The notes: generated from the sequence alone by a model not told the origin. A stretch of DNA of 64,000 nt from Coptis chinensis (GCA_015680905.1 CM027377.1:55325501-55389500), one strand, 5' to 3'. Counted from the stretch's first letter, positions 34,656 to 46,403 are shown. Translations and numbers: made by a program.

Positions 34656-35471
34656 CTACAATTTTCCATATATCAACAACTTAAAGAGTTGTGGTTCTTT
34701 CCATAAATAAATAACATAGAATGCACCCCCAAACATAATCAAGCACCAAGATTTTCTACACCGCGACTTAGTGAAATGAAAACGAAGTCTGATAGATCTA
34801 GAACGTAACCACGCATGCACCTTCTTTTTCACCTTTGAACAAGACTGTGTCCAAGTGAATGAGCGTGAGAAAATGGATGTTTGTGGAAGATATGTTGGAT
34901 ATGGATAAATTTTAGAAGTAAGGAATGGAAGAAATGAGAATGTGGATTTAGCCCCAAACTCATTGGTGGTGTAGGTGGGAACTGTCTCAATTCGGAAAAT
35001 GAAGGTGTCAAGTGCCTTTCCTTTGGGAATTATTTCCGTATTAGGAGGATTTAGAAAAGCATTAAGCACAGAAGAAGCAAGAGGGTCAAGCGCAAACTCC
35101 AAGTTCCGTTGAGAAAGTGGAGGGTGGGGAAAATTGGTGATGGAAGATGAATGAGTGTCAGCTAGAGCTCTCAGGTCTAGATTATCAAAAGCCTTGAGAT
35201 ATGCAACACATTCCTCAATAGGTGGGTCAAAAGGATCACTGGGATAGAGGGTGAAAAATTTATCTTCTGTCATAGTGTCAAGGGATGAAGGGATGTTGGC
35301 AGGGTGGGATTCGCGAGGTGGCAAAAAAGAGTTGCAAAAGAGATGAAGGAAATCTTCCTCGACTTCTAGGGAGTTATCTTCAAAGTTGGAACTTCTAAAG
35401 GAAATGAATTGGTGCATATGATTCTCAGGAAATGTGTTGTTAAAATACTCTTGAGCTAAGCTCTCTATCAT
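34656..35471 (-). CDS. 271-codon open frame replacing RT to integrase in element B
   Basis: The first roughly 30 codons (MIESLAQEYFNNTFPENHMHQF) match the region just after the protease in element C ([18 protein letters not shown]). The remainder, about 235 residues, matches nothing in the RT, RNase H or integrase of A or C. It has an acidic and Pro-rich middle (EDKFFTLYPSDPFDPPIEECVAYL), a basic Arg/Lys-rich stretch (VKKKVHAWLRSRSIRLRF) and a hydrophobic end (LIMFGGAFYVIYLW). Being intact over 271 codons in decayed surroundings is notable, but it may be chance. I do not recognise it and do not assign a function. Confidence 0.45.
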   Translation of the reverse strand: MIESLAQEYFNNTFPENHMHQFISFRSSNFEDNSLEVEEDFLHLFCNSFLPPRESHPANIPSSLDTMTEDKFFTLYPSDPFDPPIEECVAYLKAFDNLDLRALADTHSSSITNFPHPPLSQRNLEFALDPLASSVLNAFLNPPNTEIIPKGKALDTFIFRIETVPTYTTNEFGAKSTFSFLPFLTSKIYPYPTYLPQTSIFSRSFTWTQSCSKVKKKVHAWLRSRSIRLRFHFTKSRCRKSWCLIMFGGAFYVIYLWKEPQLFKLLIYGKL

Positions 35472-35504
35472 GCGAAATTCTCCATCGATATTTGTATCAA
35501 GAAA

Positions 35505-36130
35505 CTAGTTCATCATTTTAAAAACATTGACCTCAACAGAAAGATGGCCAAAGGACAAGGACATCGAACCATCGCGGCAGTTTATAAGCACGTTGGTAGT
35601 AGCCAAGAAAGAGCGCCCTAAAATGATCAGAACAGAGTTATTAGCGACTTCTGTATCGAGGATAACAAAATCCGCAGGATAGTAGAAATTCTGAACCTTA
35701 ACCAGCACGTTCTCAACTACACCCTTGGGATACTTGATAGACCTATCAGCTAATTACAACGTCATTTTTGTAGGTTGAATCTCCTGTAGACCTATTTGTT
35801 TATATAAATAATAAGGGAGTAATTTAACACTCACCCCCAGGTCTAGTAAAGTAGTGGTCATGTGAGTATCCCCTAAGGTGTATTTACACAGTAGGACCGA
35901 CCGGGGTCCTTGTACTTAACGATTCCATTGTGTTCCGTTAAAGTTGGAAATTGTTCAGTTAAAAAGGCATCTTTAGGAATCTTTTTCTTACGCCTAGTAG
36001 TGCACAACTCTTTGAGAAACTTAGCATGGTGAGGTAACTTTTTAATCGCTTCAAGAAAAGGTAAGTTTATTGTTAGACTTTTAAAAACTTTCCTAATCTC
36101 GTCAAAATTTGTATCCTTGTTTAACATAGC
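35505..36130 (-). pseudogene. Protease and preceding linker of element B
   Basis: 36127-35873 encodes the pre-protease linker ([43 protein letters not shown]). A shifted frame then gives [30 protein letters not shown] near 35860-35770, with the DLG-S variant of the aspartic protease core typical of Athila. The next open piece, 35708-35505, reads [25 protein letters not shown] and RSFLATTNVLINCRDG. One stop follows LADRS and frames shift, so it is broken. Confidence 0.78.
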
Positions 36131-37850
36131 TAATCTCTGAGGAAACAGTGTATACTATTTGTTTAACCCTGCTTTTCTGTTTCTTAGGCTGTGGTTTAAC
36201 TGGTACCTTTACAAGGGTAGAATCTTCAGTTATCATTTTGGTATCTAGTTCGATATCCGGTGTAGGGACTACTGGTGGGATAACTATAGGCATAGTTACT
36301 TTTTTATCAACTACTCTGCCAGAACGGAGAGTGGTGATGGCATTTAGCTCACCTATGTTTGCATTTTCATTACTAGTATTACCGTTTACCTTAAAGGCTG
36401 TGTTTGTTGTTTTAGGATTAGGTATCGCTTGACCTGGAAACACACCTTTGGGTTGTACTTTCTCTTGGGCTAACTGCTATAAAGAAAGTTGGATAGCTTG
36501 TAAAATCTATTGTTGGGTTTGCATAGAGGCGTCGAAACGATCCGGTTGTGGAGGAGTGTTAGCTATAGGTTGTGTGACAGGAACTATGTCACATTGATTA
36601 TTAATGGGTGGATTTTGATAATTATTATTTATCAGAATGTTACCTCTATTAGCATTATAATTATTATTGTTATAATTATTATAATTCCCTTGTCCTTGCC
36701 TCGGTTGAGCTTGGTTGTAATTGTTTGTTGGCCTAACATTTTGGTTATTAAACCTTGGAGGTTGCTGATTATTTCGCCAACCGAAGTTGGGGTTTTGTTG
36801 CCAAGGTGCGTTAGGTTTGCTATTAATGGAACAAACATTATCTTGTTGTGATTGTTGTTGTTCATAGGCGAGAGGACATTAGAAGTCGGGATGCTCTGGA
36901 CTCAAATAGAAATTATATGGATTGGTGTTGACATTCATGATGGGGATACGCTTTTGTTGAACAGAAATAGCCTCTACCTTTTTAGTGAGAGATTCGATTA
37001 AAGCTTTTAGTTCAAGATCTGGTTTCATCTCAAACATACCGGCGGTCTTAACTGTTGTAGAAGAACTAGCGGAGTGGGAGGTATCATCACTACTCCCCAG
37101 TTATTATTATGCTTTGTTTGATCTTCTAAAAATTTATAAGCCTCTAAGGCTCCCTTACTGAGGAAACTATCCCCATTCATTATGTCAAGCACCTCTTTGT
37201 GGAGGTGTAACAGTCCCTTGAAAAAGGCACGAACTAACGTGTCTTTCGCAAGGTTATGGTGTGGACACTCTATAAGAAGATCGGTGAAATGATTCCAAGC
37301 CTTTGAAAATGATTCATGAGGATTTTGTCAAAAGAAATGAATCTTGGAAAGCATTTCATCTATGTTCAGGGGTGGGTAAAAATGTTCCATAAATAGTTGA
37401 ACAAGTTTGGCCCACGAGTCCCGAATTAGCGCTTTAGGCGTTAACCAAGATGCCTCCCTTATCGGCTAAAGTGAAGAGAAATACCCTCAGTTTAATTTGT
37501 TCAGCACCAACTGTAGGATGGTGGAATGTAGTAAGGACTTGGTCAATCCAATACATGTTTGCCGATAAGGTTTTTCATGGTCTAACCCATGAAAAGCGGG
37601 TAACAAATTAAATATATTTGGGGGATTCGAAATCCCCATTGGGTTTGATAGAACGATGCAAGATTTTGGGCTATCATTCAAGGCTTTGTAAAAGTCGGAG
37701 ATAGGTGACTCTCTTTCTTGACCATTATTTGGTGTGTGGTGTGTGGTATATTAGCTAGAGGTGTAATGAGTGGTATACTAGAAAGGCGTGTTTGTTGATG
37801 TTGCCGGTTGATTCGTTAGGCATTTTTCTTCGGCTTGACTTTAATCTCAT
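36102..37850 (-). pseudogene. gag of Athila element B (broken)
   Basis: The ATG at 37850 aligns with the gag starts of A and C. Fragments include MNDSPKSCIVLSNPMGISNPPNIFNLLPAFHGLDHEKPY (37681-37560) and the capsid C-terminal region, in several frames, around 37400-37100. After N- and Q-rich repeats (36870-36620), the linker MFPGQAIPNPKTTNTAFKVNGN...LNAITTLRSGRVVD runs from 36443. Frame breaks occur throughout. Confidence 0.8.
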
Positions 37851-38084
37851 GCAAGGCTAAGACCAATCTTAACTAAACACGACAACACTCCAAACAATCC
37901 TGATATGCTAGTATGAACCTCTAACATGAGATGCGAGGTGTGGAAGAAAGAAGTACCTGAATGCCTCATTGCTTCGCTTATGAATAACGTCTTGTATACG
38001 CATGCTTAGTGTGTATAACGAGTTAGAAACACTGAATAAGTTGAAGTAATGGAAGTTTGAACTAACCTGTGGAAATTGGGCAGG

Positions 38085-38295
38085 TCAAGTAGGGTATGGT
38101 CGCGCTTTGGTTCAAATTGGGAGTGCTGCTGTGGTCGTCGGTCCCGGTCGAGATCGATTGATTTGGGCGTGGGTTGCGCTCTAAGTTTGCCTACCAGGGG
38201 AGCGGTTGTGCTCCGTACTTCACTGATGTCCAGTAATTTGGGCACGGGAGGCACTCCAAGTTTGCCTACCAAGGGCGCGGTCGAGCTCCGTTCTG
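38085..38295 (-). repeat. GC-rich repeat array in the gag leader of element B
   Basis: Between the primer site and gag, units such as GGGCGTGGGTTGCGCTC and GGGCGCGGTCGAGCTC (plus-strand reading) recur with a TTTGCCTACCA spacer. This matches the arrays at 51310-51440 and 7055-7205 in position. Confidence 0.6.
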
Positions 38296-38395
38296 AAACG
38301 GACAACCACAGTTAGAATCAAACAAGGGTGGGTGGGTTTAATGGGACTTTGGAAAGACTAATTATACTAACGAAAACAATTCTAAAGGAAACTAA

Positions 38396-38411
38396 GATGG
38401 TAGCAGTGCCA
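38396..38411 (-). other. Primer binding site of element B
   Basis: TGGCACTGCTACCATC, two bases inside the 5' LTR. It is related to the tRNA-Asp-like site of element C but changed at several positions. Confidence 0.6.
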
Positions 38412-38413
38412 TT

Positions 38414-39925
38414 TGATAACTGTAAAATGAATAGTTTTACCTACGCATAAGAAACGAAGAACTTAAACGCAAGTAAAACTAAAACTATTTTCTTGTCTAA
38501 TGTGTTATTTATCAAAGATTTCTATTCTCGATTCTATCGAAATAGAGTTGGAGTAAAAGATTCGTTCCACTCCTAGTTCTTTAGAATTCACATTTCCTAA
38601 GATTATCAATCTATCCAAAATTAATGAGAGTTTTACGAAATTTATACTACGATGGAAATTATACTAACAAGATATGATTTTATACGACTATGGAACACTA
38701 AATTGATACTAGATAAAGAATTAGAGGGGATTGATTCCACCTTAACTCGACTTAATTTATTAACGAAGAATCGTCGTAATCCGAATTGAATTGCTTTCGC
38801 ATAACAATTGGTTCTTCCTAATCCCTAGTTGTTCATGGTAATCTCTACCAACTAACATCTAGCATGTGAAACAATCAAACCTATTCTCATGGTGAACTAA
38901 TCTTTTTCTAGAATGGAATGGAAAATCACGACTATTCTTCGCTAACACAAATGAAGCTTCATCAAGGCTTCTTCAACCCCCTCTAATGGAGGTTTAGCCT
39001 AGAATCATTATGCTATCATTAATATATAAATTCAAGCAAGACATGATATGAAGATTATAACTTTGCTTATTTCAACTCAAATGGAAATTTAATCATGCAA
39101 GAATTAATCGAAACTAGTAATGACAAATAACTAAATCTATGAATTAAAACTAAAATGATTTAATGGAAAAAATGAAAATAAATTATGAAGAACTAATTAA
39201 CTTTATTGATCTAATGAATACCAATAACAATGATTCAATAACTGAATTTAAAACAAGGTAAAATGAAAAACTAATTAATTTAAAATCTAAATCTAGATCT
39301 AAACTATTCTCTAATGACTACTTGATACCTAAAAACTAAAGAATGCTTAAGAGTTAAGTCTTGTGTCCTCAAATGGAGGAGACCAGATCCACATTTTCGT
39401 GCATGGGCTGAGGAGCCATGTTTCGGGCTGGAAAATCAAGCCCAAAATCCAATTTCATCAGTTTACATAGGCCTTTCCAGCTGGATTTGACTTCCATAGA
39501 CTTTTCATCTACTTCTGCTCCTCTGATTGGGTCAAGGCTTGGACCATTGGAAAGCTGATTCCAAGACGGTCATGTTGATATAAGGTAAGCCCAATTCCGA
39601 GGTCTGAGCCTAAAGATACGGTCTTCGGAAGTTCTGTTGACTTTTGTGTGTTGTTTTTGCACGCGTTGACTTTGAGTTTTCAGCTTTTACCGGGCTTTAC
39701 AAAGGCTTTTTCTCCTTGAATCTTGGCCTTTAATCACAAAACTTCTTAGCAACCAACCTTTGCTCCTTTATCTCGCCAAAGCGACACATTTCTGCACATA
39801 AATGACTTCAATGCCTGAAATACATAAAAGCACGTAATCAACATTAACTTTTATTTATTACTCGCATAATTGGTCTAAAAGTATTATTGTTAAGGTGTTA
39901 AAACTACAGTTTTGGGCTCTTATCA
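38414..39925 (-). repeat. 5' LTR of element B (LTR4)
   Basis: 1512 bases. In transcription direction it starts TGATAAGAGCCCAAAACTG and ends CAGTTATCA. The right flank carries the tggtg target duplication (39926-39930), identical to the one at 22409-22413. Confidence 0.92.
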
Positions 39926-39930
39926 TGGTG

Positions 39931-40885
39931 CTTGTTGTATGAGTACCTATCTATGAAGGTCCTAAACATTTCTTCTGAGGACTTGATCTGCCGCTCAGGT
40001 AACCTGTGGTACCACTGGAGCATAGATCCAGACAGTGAAGCTTTGAACTCTTGACATATGATGTGGTCATACCATTCATATTGTCCCATGGTTGCTCGAT
40101 ATCTGAATACGTGATCCACCGGATCTGATTTGCTATTGAAGACACTAAACTTCGGTTGCTGATAGCCATAGGGGTAAGGCTTTCTCATTATTCAAAATAC
40201 AAAAATCAGGTCATTGCCTGTCATCCGATGCATTTGATGTATTAGGTCATTCTTCTCAGTTTCCCATGCAACTTCTTTAGTGGAATGCTTCTTGGTCTAA
40301 GCTCTTTTCCAATGTCTAGGGTCGACGTTGCAATCCTGGTCACTTGACATTGGTTCGGATGCTGTATCCGAGTCCTCATCTAAGTTGCTGTATTCCGACT
40401 CAGATGTCTCGCGTCGACCTGGGCCCCCATGCCTTGGGTTCTTTGCACGACCACCTTTTGGAAGGTCATCATCATCGTGATCGATGAGTGGCTCCTTCCC
40501 TATATCAGATTGATACATATGCCTCTGTAGCTGTACTTCTCATTCAAAATTACTTCTTTGTTGTTCCAGAGCCTATACTGCCTGGCTTGCTTGAACAGAC
40601 TCTGGGTTAGTGAGGACAACATTCTCACCATCTTGACGCTCCTCTTGAGCGTTATTCCTGGGGCATGCACTGGGAGCAGTAGGTCTGTCAGTGTTGGTCA
40701 TAGGTCTTTGGAAGGGGTTATTCGCGTCATGGTGACCGACGTTCTCCCCCCCTTCAAGTATCTTGTGCTCTTCTTTTCTCACGGGCGAACGTTGTGCATG
40801 GTAACGCCACCCTTTGTTTTCTTTGTTCCTACTATCACAATGGTAAGAGTTTTAAAATTAAATCAGTCATTTAAAAGAATGTTTA
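39931..40885 (-). pseudogene. Tat-like gypsy gag N-terminus (split by element B)
   Basis: On the minus strand, an N-terminal low-complexity region (40782-40573, then 40518-40297 with DEDSDTASEPMSSDQDC) is followed by the capsid start MRKPYPYGYQQPKFSVFNSKSDPVDHVFRYRATMGQYEW (40188-40070) and SGSMLQWYHRLPERQIKSSEEMF. The spacing of DPVDHxxRY and LQWYHRLP is typical of Tat-lineage gag. The same gene resumes at 22408 after the 17.5 kb insertion. Confidence 0.78.
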
Positions 40886-40895
40886 CCTGCTTTAA

Positions 40896-40913
40896 TCCCC
40901 ACAAACGGTGCCA
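40896..40913 (-). other. Primer binding site of the Tat-like element
   Basis: TGGCACCGTTTGTGGGGA on the minus strand, just inside the LTR end. It agrees at 14 of 18 positions with the tRNA-Asp primer site. A donor-like CAG|GTAAAC follows shortly after. Confidence 0.5.
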
Positions 40914-40918
40914 CGAGA

Positions 40919-41817
40919 TGTAAGGGAGTTTTCGAGTATCCCTTGATCTTCCTCTGTGCCTTATGCTCCAGAAGCTTTGACTGAGTAGAGATGGGATGAG
41001 ATGATTGTGACTTCAGGGTTGAATCGCCTAGTGGCTGCCTACGTATCTCCTTGTTTATGTAGGAGAATCAAACCCTATTTTGGGTAGTTCCTAAGAGCGA
41101 ATCCCTATGGTTTATATAGGAAGAGCTACGAGAGTTTTATGGTTAGCACTGTCCTCACCGCTTATGAGTTCCCTTCCATCTTTGGACTCTACCTTCCTAT
41201 TAGGATTCCTCTCCTTATGGAAGTCTGAATCTAGACCATATTATATGAGAGGTAAGTTTCCTTGTTGATCATAATGTCCCAACGAGTATGGGAAGATTAT
41301 ATCTAAAAGGTAACTCCTAAGATATGTCATCACGATTCCTTCCTTATCATCAGAGATCGCCATCTTCACTTTCTTTATGTTCAGGAACTCTTTATATCAG
41401 TTCCTAACGACTTGGAGAACTATCATACTTAGAGGCAGTCAGCCACGTACCTAGCACATATCCACTAAACACTCATGCTAAGCACGAGATCACTTATTCA
41501 CATAACTAATCCGATAGTCCTTGTCTCATTCTGGACATCTATAGTCATAGATTATTTCACATACACGTGTCATTTGCTTAATGACGGGAAATCCCCCCTA
41601 CACTAGTGTTCTTTACTTTTCTTCTAGTAGTATAGTTCTTTAGAGTTAGGGCAGTATTCTTTGTGTTGCTCTATAAGGGGTAGCTCAGAGAGTGGCTGCC
41701 TAGGGGAAGTATTCTTTGTGTTTGACTTAAGTGTTGATTCATTGAATGACTGCCTAATTAGGAAGTACTCCTTGATGTTGCTCTCGGTAATACATTGAAT
41801 GGTTGCCCGAGCTTACA
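40919..41817 (-). repeat. 5' LTR of the Tat-like element (provisional ends)
   Basis: About 900 bases with TGTAAGGGAG and GAGCTTACA ends next to the primer site. It holds repeated GTGGCTGCCTA-like words (near 41031, 41692, 41748 in variant form), a style common in plant LTRs. No partner LTR exists at the truncated other end, so the ends are inferred from the terminal TGTAAG/CTTACA pair only. Confidence 0.5.
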
Positions 41818-42539
41818 TAAAAGGAAAAAAAGATATTAATAGCATAAAGATAGGAATAACCTTAAGTAGAAATAAGTGTTCACGATATTTCGTACAAGAA
41901 GGTATCAACACTCGCTTGATTGCCTAATTGTAATCTACTTGTGAGAACAACCATGAAGCAGAAGGTCGAGCATCAAAGGTATCGGCTGATTCAAATCTCT
42001 TGAATTCCCTCTCATATAATCAATCACTAGTTTAGTTTAGTTTTGTTTAGTTTAGCTTAGCATTAGTAATTCACAATCTCTACAATCATTATTTTTAATC
42101 CCTTAAACCCCCTTTCCAATCCTGTCTTTATTCACAATACAACTTAAAAGTGGAACGATATCCTACTCATCCTTTACTCATTGAGGGATAATTAGGTTTT
42201 GATATTGCGTAGTTTTGGTCAACGACATCCATCATCCATCATCATCCATAATCTCATCCCACATACCATTCTCAACCATAAAATCAACGAGTGCCACTTT
42301 TCTCCCTCAACATCTACAATTATTCAAAATTTTCAATTATTTTTCTTGATTCTATTATGTCTTTTGAAGATCTCTACATCATCTCTTCTAAATATAAACC
42401 CTTGTTCCTAATCAATAAGTAGTAGCAGGACTCGGTTGTTTTTTTTTACGCTAATCAACCATCATGTTAAAACTTAAACTTGAACAAGTTAACAATCTAA
42501 AGATGCAATACAATGTGGAAGAGATGCCATGTCTCGGTG
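41818..42539. other. Intergenic sequence without recognised features
   Basis: AT-rich. There is a short AGTTTAGTTTTGTTTAGTTT repeat near 42030-42050 and a pyrimidine-rich stretch. A 70-codon open frame at 42199-42411 has no protein-like signal. Confidence 0.5.
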
Positions 42540-43250
42540 CCTAATAGGCCACCTACCAAACTCATGTGCCTCCCTATTAAAAATTTTATTAACCCAGTGC
42601 ATATGGATTATACTACTGGTCTTAATCTTACTAAAAACAAGTTTAGAAGATGTTAAAATGGGCTCTAATTGCTAGGCTAGATTATCTAGCACAGTGAATG
42701 GTGAAGGATTTGCCATAGTTTGAATCAATATTTGGTTATCTCCATGAGAAAGTAACTTTTAGATAGAATTCTAGCTAGGTGGCTGGATAGCAGTTCAACT
42801 TCCATAAACTCAGCTTCTTCAGCGTTCTTGACTTTTAAACAAGGCTCTAAAATTTGTTGCAAGTGTATTTCCTTCCATATCCCAAGCCATCACTTCAGCT
42901 GCTCTTACTCCTCTTCCTTGCTCCTTCCCTGTCAAAAGAGGCATCAAATCTTATATTAACAACTGGAAGTGAGTTAATCATATCTAATAGAATGGAGCTA
43001 AGGTTAGAGATATGATGGGAATCCTCTTCTGCTTTGTATGCTTCCAAGCATTTTTGACATGTAGTCGTTGCTCCTCCGATGATATATATTCAAACTTATA
43101 CAAGTTTCTTACTTCCGAAATGCATTGCATGCTTATATACACAAACTAGAAGACCTTTGGGTAGCTATATCCTCATTCTTGTTATGACACCAATTCACAA
43201 CCTCATCAACCAAATATTGTCATTTGTTCCATTTTAAATATACTTTAACT
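42540..43250 (-). pseudogene. LINE-type RNase H domain relic
   Basis: Minus-strand frames around 42990-42640 give NIRFDASFDREG, then AWDMEGNTLAT, then EEAEFMEVELLSS, in the order expected of the RNase H-like domain at the C-terminus of plant LINE proteins (substrate-strand D, later AE helix). Several stops and frameshifts break it. It is opposite in orientation to the LINE that starts at 43615, so it is either another copy or an inverted piece. Confidence 0.5.
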
Positions 43251-43461
43251 CTCAAGTTGATAGGATTAGCTTAACCAAAGACTTTTGTCCAATCGTAAGC
43301 TTAAGTTAGAAAGATATACAATGGTGTCTCAACACAAGACTAACAAAAGGGACAATTCATTATGTCCCCTTCAATATTTCTATTTTGCTGCAGATCCCCC
43401 TACAGGTAGAGCTGGCATAGAGGGATGGAGCCTAGAATCTGAGTTTGGGGATGCAACTCTT

Positions 43462-43484
43462 TGTGTGTGTGTGTGTGTGTGTGT
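43462..43484. repeat. (TG)n microsatellite
   Basis: About eleven TG units followed by a short G run. Confidence 0.9.
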
Positions 43485-43614
43485 GGGGGTAGTTCAAACA
43501 TTTCTTATAATATAATAATTGTTTTTCCAGAGAGTTCCTGATAGAATGGATATTGAATGGTACTCTATTGCATAATTTGAAGTTTTGAACATATTAGAAT
43601 TGAGATTTTGATCG

Positions 43615-45830
43615 ATGGAGATTGATCGCCCTTTTCAGCCTGAACAAATACGCCCATATTTAGTACCCAAACCTCCCGATCCCTCCTGATAAGAATATAA
43701 CTATTTCTTATCGTGATAAACTTCTAGGAATAGATTCGTCACTGATATGGGATCAGGTATACGTTATTGAGTCAGATAACAAAGAAGAAGAATAGAATGA
43801 TAAAGATACCAATGATAATTCCTCAAATCTTGTCCCAACAGTCACACTTGGTAAAGAGATAAAGAAAAAGGTCGATGCCCATGGAAAATGATAAACACAA
43901 AAAGTGTTGAGATAACAATTAATGTAACACTAACAATAATCCTAACAATCAATGTGTTTAGATCAATTTCCTATTGTCAAACATATCATGCAATATAAAT
44001 AGTATGGATTCATTCCACACCTAATCAACAAGATGCATATGAATTCCACTAAATTAATCAAGAGAAATAATGGTGAGAGTAATATGTGAGATGATAATTT
44101 AACTATTATGATTAAACTTATGAATTTAAACTTATACTAACTTAACTAAACAATAGAAATATGTGAATCAAATAGAGAAAGTTAGAGAGAGCTTAAAATC
44201 CACTTTTCGATTCATTAATATGCTAGCATAAATTTATTAAGAAAAATCTAGTTTTTATATTCTCACAATTGCTTGAATATAAACGCTAGATTTTTAATGA
44301 ATCCTAATTACTTTATACTATCGCTAGTCATAAACTAATTAGCATGAGAGAAAGTTTGTTTTCCATTCTCATGACAAAATTCACAATTCCCTAGTTTAAC
44401 TTAAACTCTCCTTATCTCTAAGTCAAGAAAAACCTAAACTTGAAGTTCTGAACAACAATTCTATGCTATCAAATCAAGTCCTCTTAAAGTTTCATTCAAA
44501 CTCCCTCTAATGGGAGTTTAACTTTGATTCATTGGACTATCATAAACAATATAATGAAAAGAAGATATAATAATAATAGAAATATTAAAGAATGGAATTA
44601 AGCTTGAAGGTATTTTAATGAAGTGGAGGCTACAATATAAACCCTAAATTATACTAAATCTAATGAGGAAGAAAATCTTGTTTTAGCCCTAATCCCCTTT
44701 ATAACTTAAAGGCTTAGGTTACAATTTTCATTCATACACTTGGGAGCTGTGTTTTGGGTCACCAAATAACCCAAATACCTAAGTCCAAAAGTGTCCTAAC
44801 TGCTGAAATTTACTACACTGCCCTTTTCATCCAATTTTACTACTTTGATTAGGTTAATGCCTAAACCATTAGAAAGTTATTTCTGAGCCGGTCATTTTGA
44901 TATAAAATAGACCCAATTCCAAGGTCTGAGTCCAAACAAACGACCTATTAAAGTTCTGTTGACTTTCTATCCCTTTTCTGCCTGAGTTGAATATGATTGT
45001 TCTAGCTTTGACTAAGCTTTTAAAAGCTTTTTCTTCTCCAAACTTGGGTTTTAGCCATAGACTTTCTTTAGAATTCAACTTAGCTATTTTTCCATGTAAA
45101 CGCGATGTCTTTATACATATTTTCAGCTCAAAGACCTAAAATACACAAAAGCAAGTAAATAGTGTAAACTCACATTATTATGAACATAATTGGCCTAAAT
45201 AGACTATTGTTAAGGGGGTTTAAACTACAGTTTTTGGTGCTTATTAGAAAACAACCCTTATTGCAAATATAATTGGTGTAAAAGTCTCACTTAATAGATT
45301 CAAAGAGAGAATGATCTCCCTTTGGAAACCACAAGGTAAGATTAACATCACCGATCTAGGTAATAATTTCTTTATTATTAAATTTCATGATGAAGAAGAC
45401 TACTCTAGAGCCTTATTAAAAGCTCCATGGACTATTTTTGGTCACTATATTTCCCTTCAATGATGGAAACCAAAGTTTTGAGCAAATGAATAATCACTTT
45501 TGAGAAAAGCAGCATGGGTCCATAGATGGTTATCTCAAATAGAAGGAATCAAAAAAAATAGGGAACGAGTTCTACTCCAATCTTGGGGTCAGTTAGTGCT
45601 CAAGCAAGTCAAAGTACAGGAGGAGCAGGGGATCATATCTCTAAGAATATAGGTGAAGACATGGCAAAAAAGAAACATATAGGTTCAGGTGGAGCAATTC
45701 AAGAAGTACACATGGCTGTGATGAAGGTTCAAGCCCGACACAGGCTTCAGGTGAACAAAGAGTGATTTCCATCTATAAACCTAAAAAAAATCACCAAGCC
45801 CAATTGGTAAATAAAAACAAATCCAAAAAT
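43615..45830 (+). pseudogene. LINE ORF1 (DUF4283-type), split by a solo LTR
   Basis: ORF1 of plant L1-type LINEs is an RNA-binding protein. The ATG at 43615 opens MEIDRPFQPEQIRPYLVPKPPD; in a shifted frame the ISYRDKLLG motif and an acidic run follow. The frame reaches KEIKKKVDA at 43888. After the solo LTR it continues at 45247 with the conserved DUF4283 pattern: LIANIIGVKVSLNRFKERMI, LWKPQGKINITDLGNNFFIIKF, EEDYSRALLKAPWTIFGHYISLQ. Stops after that, and a missing zinc-knuckle region, show decay. The endonuclease part is at 48945-49680. Confidence 0.75.
43884..45251 (-). mobile_element. Diverged Athila-like solo LTR with gaaaa target duplication
   Basis: The LTR is 43889-45246 (1358 bases). 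On the minus strand it starts TAATAAGCACCAAAAACTG, clearly related to TGATAAGAGCCCAAAACTG of elements A to C, and shares the GACCCAATTCCAAGGTCTGAG block in plus reading. Both flanks are gaaaa (43884-43888 and 45247-45251). There is no internal region. It interrupts LINE ORF1 and belongs to a different, older or diverged subfamily. Confidence 0.85.
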
Positions 45831-46327
45831 TTGACAACCTGACTAATAAGGTTCAACATTGCATTGATCAACGTGGAAACAATAAATGAATGTTTTGAAA
45901 ACCGAACTGATTTTTTATTGAATTGGTTCAACTATAGTTCTACTCGGTTGGACCAATTGATGTTTATTTAGTAAAATATTTGATAAATAATATAATTACA
46001 AAAATGAAATGAATAAATATATGTTTCAATTCAGTATTAATTGGTATTATAGATCAAAATGGAAGAATTCTACAAGAAATACATAATAACAAATTGGGAG
46101 TTTATTGGTATTATAGATCAAAATGGTATATTTTTTTTATTGGAGTATGAAATTTGCTTGGGAGCTTACTTGGGAATTTATTTGCAAATTCTAAGGCAAG
46201 TGAACCTACCATTTAATTTTTAAGTATAATTAGGATATTGTGATTGCTTTGGCATGTATATCCTATTGTCTTTATCATGCATACTCTAAAACTTTGTTAT
46301 TCGATTTCTTTTGATAAGGTGCATAAT
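45831..46327. other. AT-rich spacer between LINE ORF1 and the pararetrovirus relic
   Basis: No gene seen. A 23-base direct repeat occurs at 46040-46062 and 46104-46126. GGTTCAAC and GGTTGGACC-type words near 45925-45955 resemble small plant transposon ends, but no complete element could be bounded. Confidence 0.4.
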
Positions 46328-46347
46328 ATAAATAAATAAATAAATAA

Positions 46348-46401
<54 letters not shown>
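46328..46401. repeat. (AATA)n and (TA)n microsatellite
   Basis: AATA units followed by about 24 TA units. It lies directly at the downstream (minus-strand) end of the pararetrovirus relic. Confidence 0.95.

Positions 46402-46403
<2 letters not shown>

Larger units (their letters stand above)
22414..39925 (-). mobile_element. Athila element B, rearranged non-autonomous copy
   Basis: The outer ends TGATAAC (22414) and CTTATCA (39925) are flanked by perfect tggtg duplications (22409-22413 and 39926-39930), so the whole 17.5 kb block descends from one insertion into the Tat-like gag. Read on the minus strand: LTR, primer site, gag, protease, an unrelated 271-codon frame, spacer, ORF-A, ORF-B, then three LTRs separated by two copies of the 3' region. 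RT, RNase H and integrase are missing. Subtracting the 3418-base tandem unit and the solo LTR with its duplication leaves about 12.6 kb. Confidence 0.9.

Noticed and set aside
43285-43515. 76-codon open frame ending in a Cys/Val repeat
   Set aside because: The C-terminal part is translation of the (TG)n microsatellite and no homology is visible.
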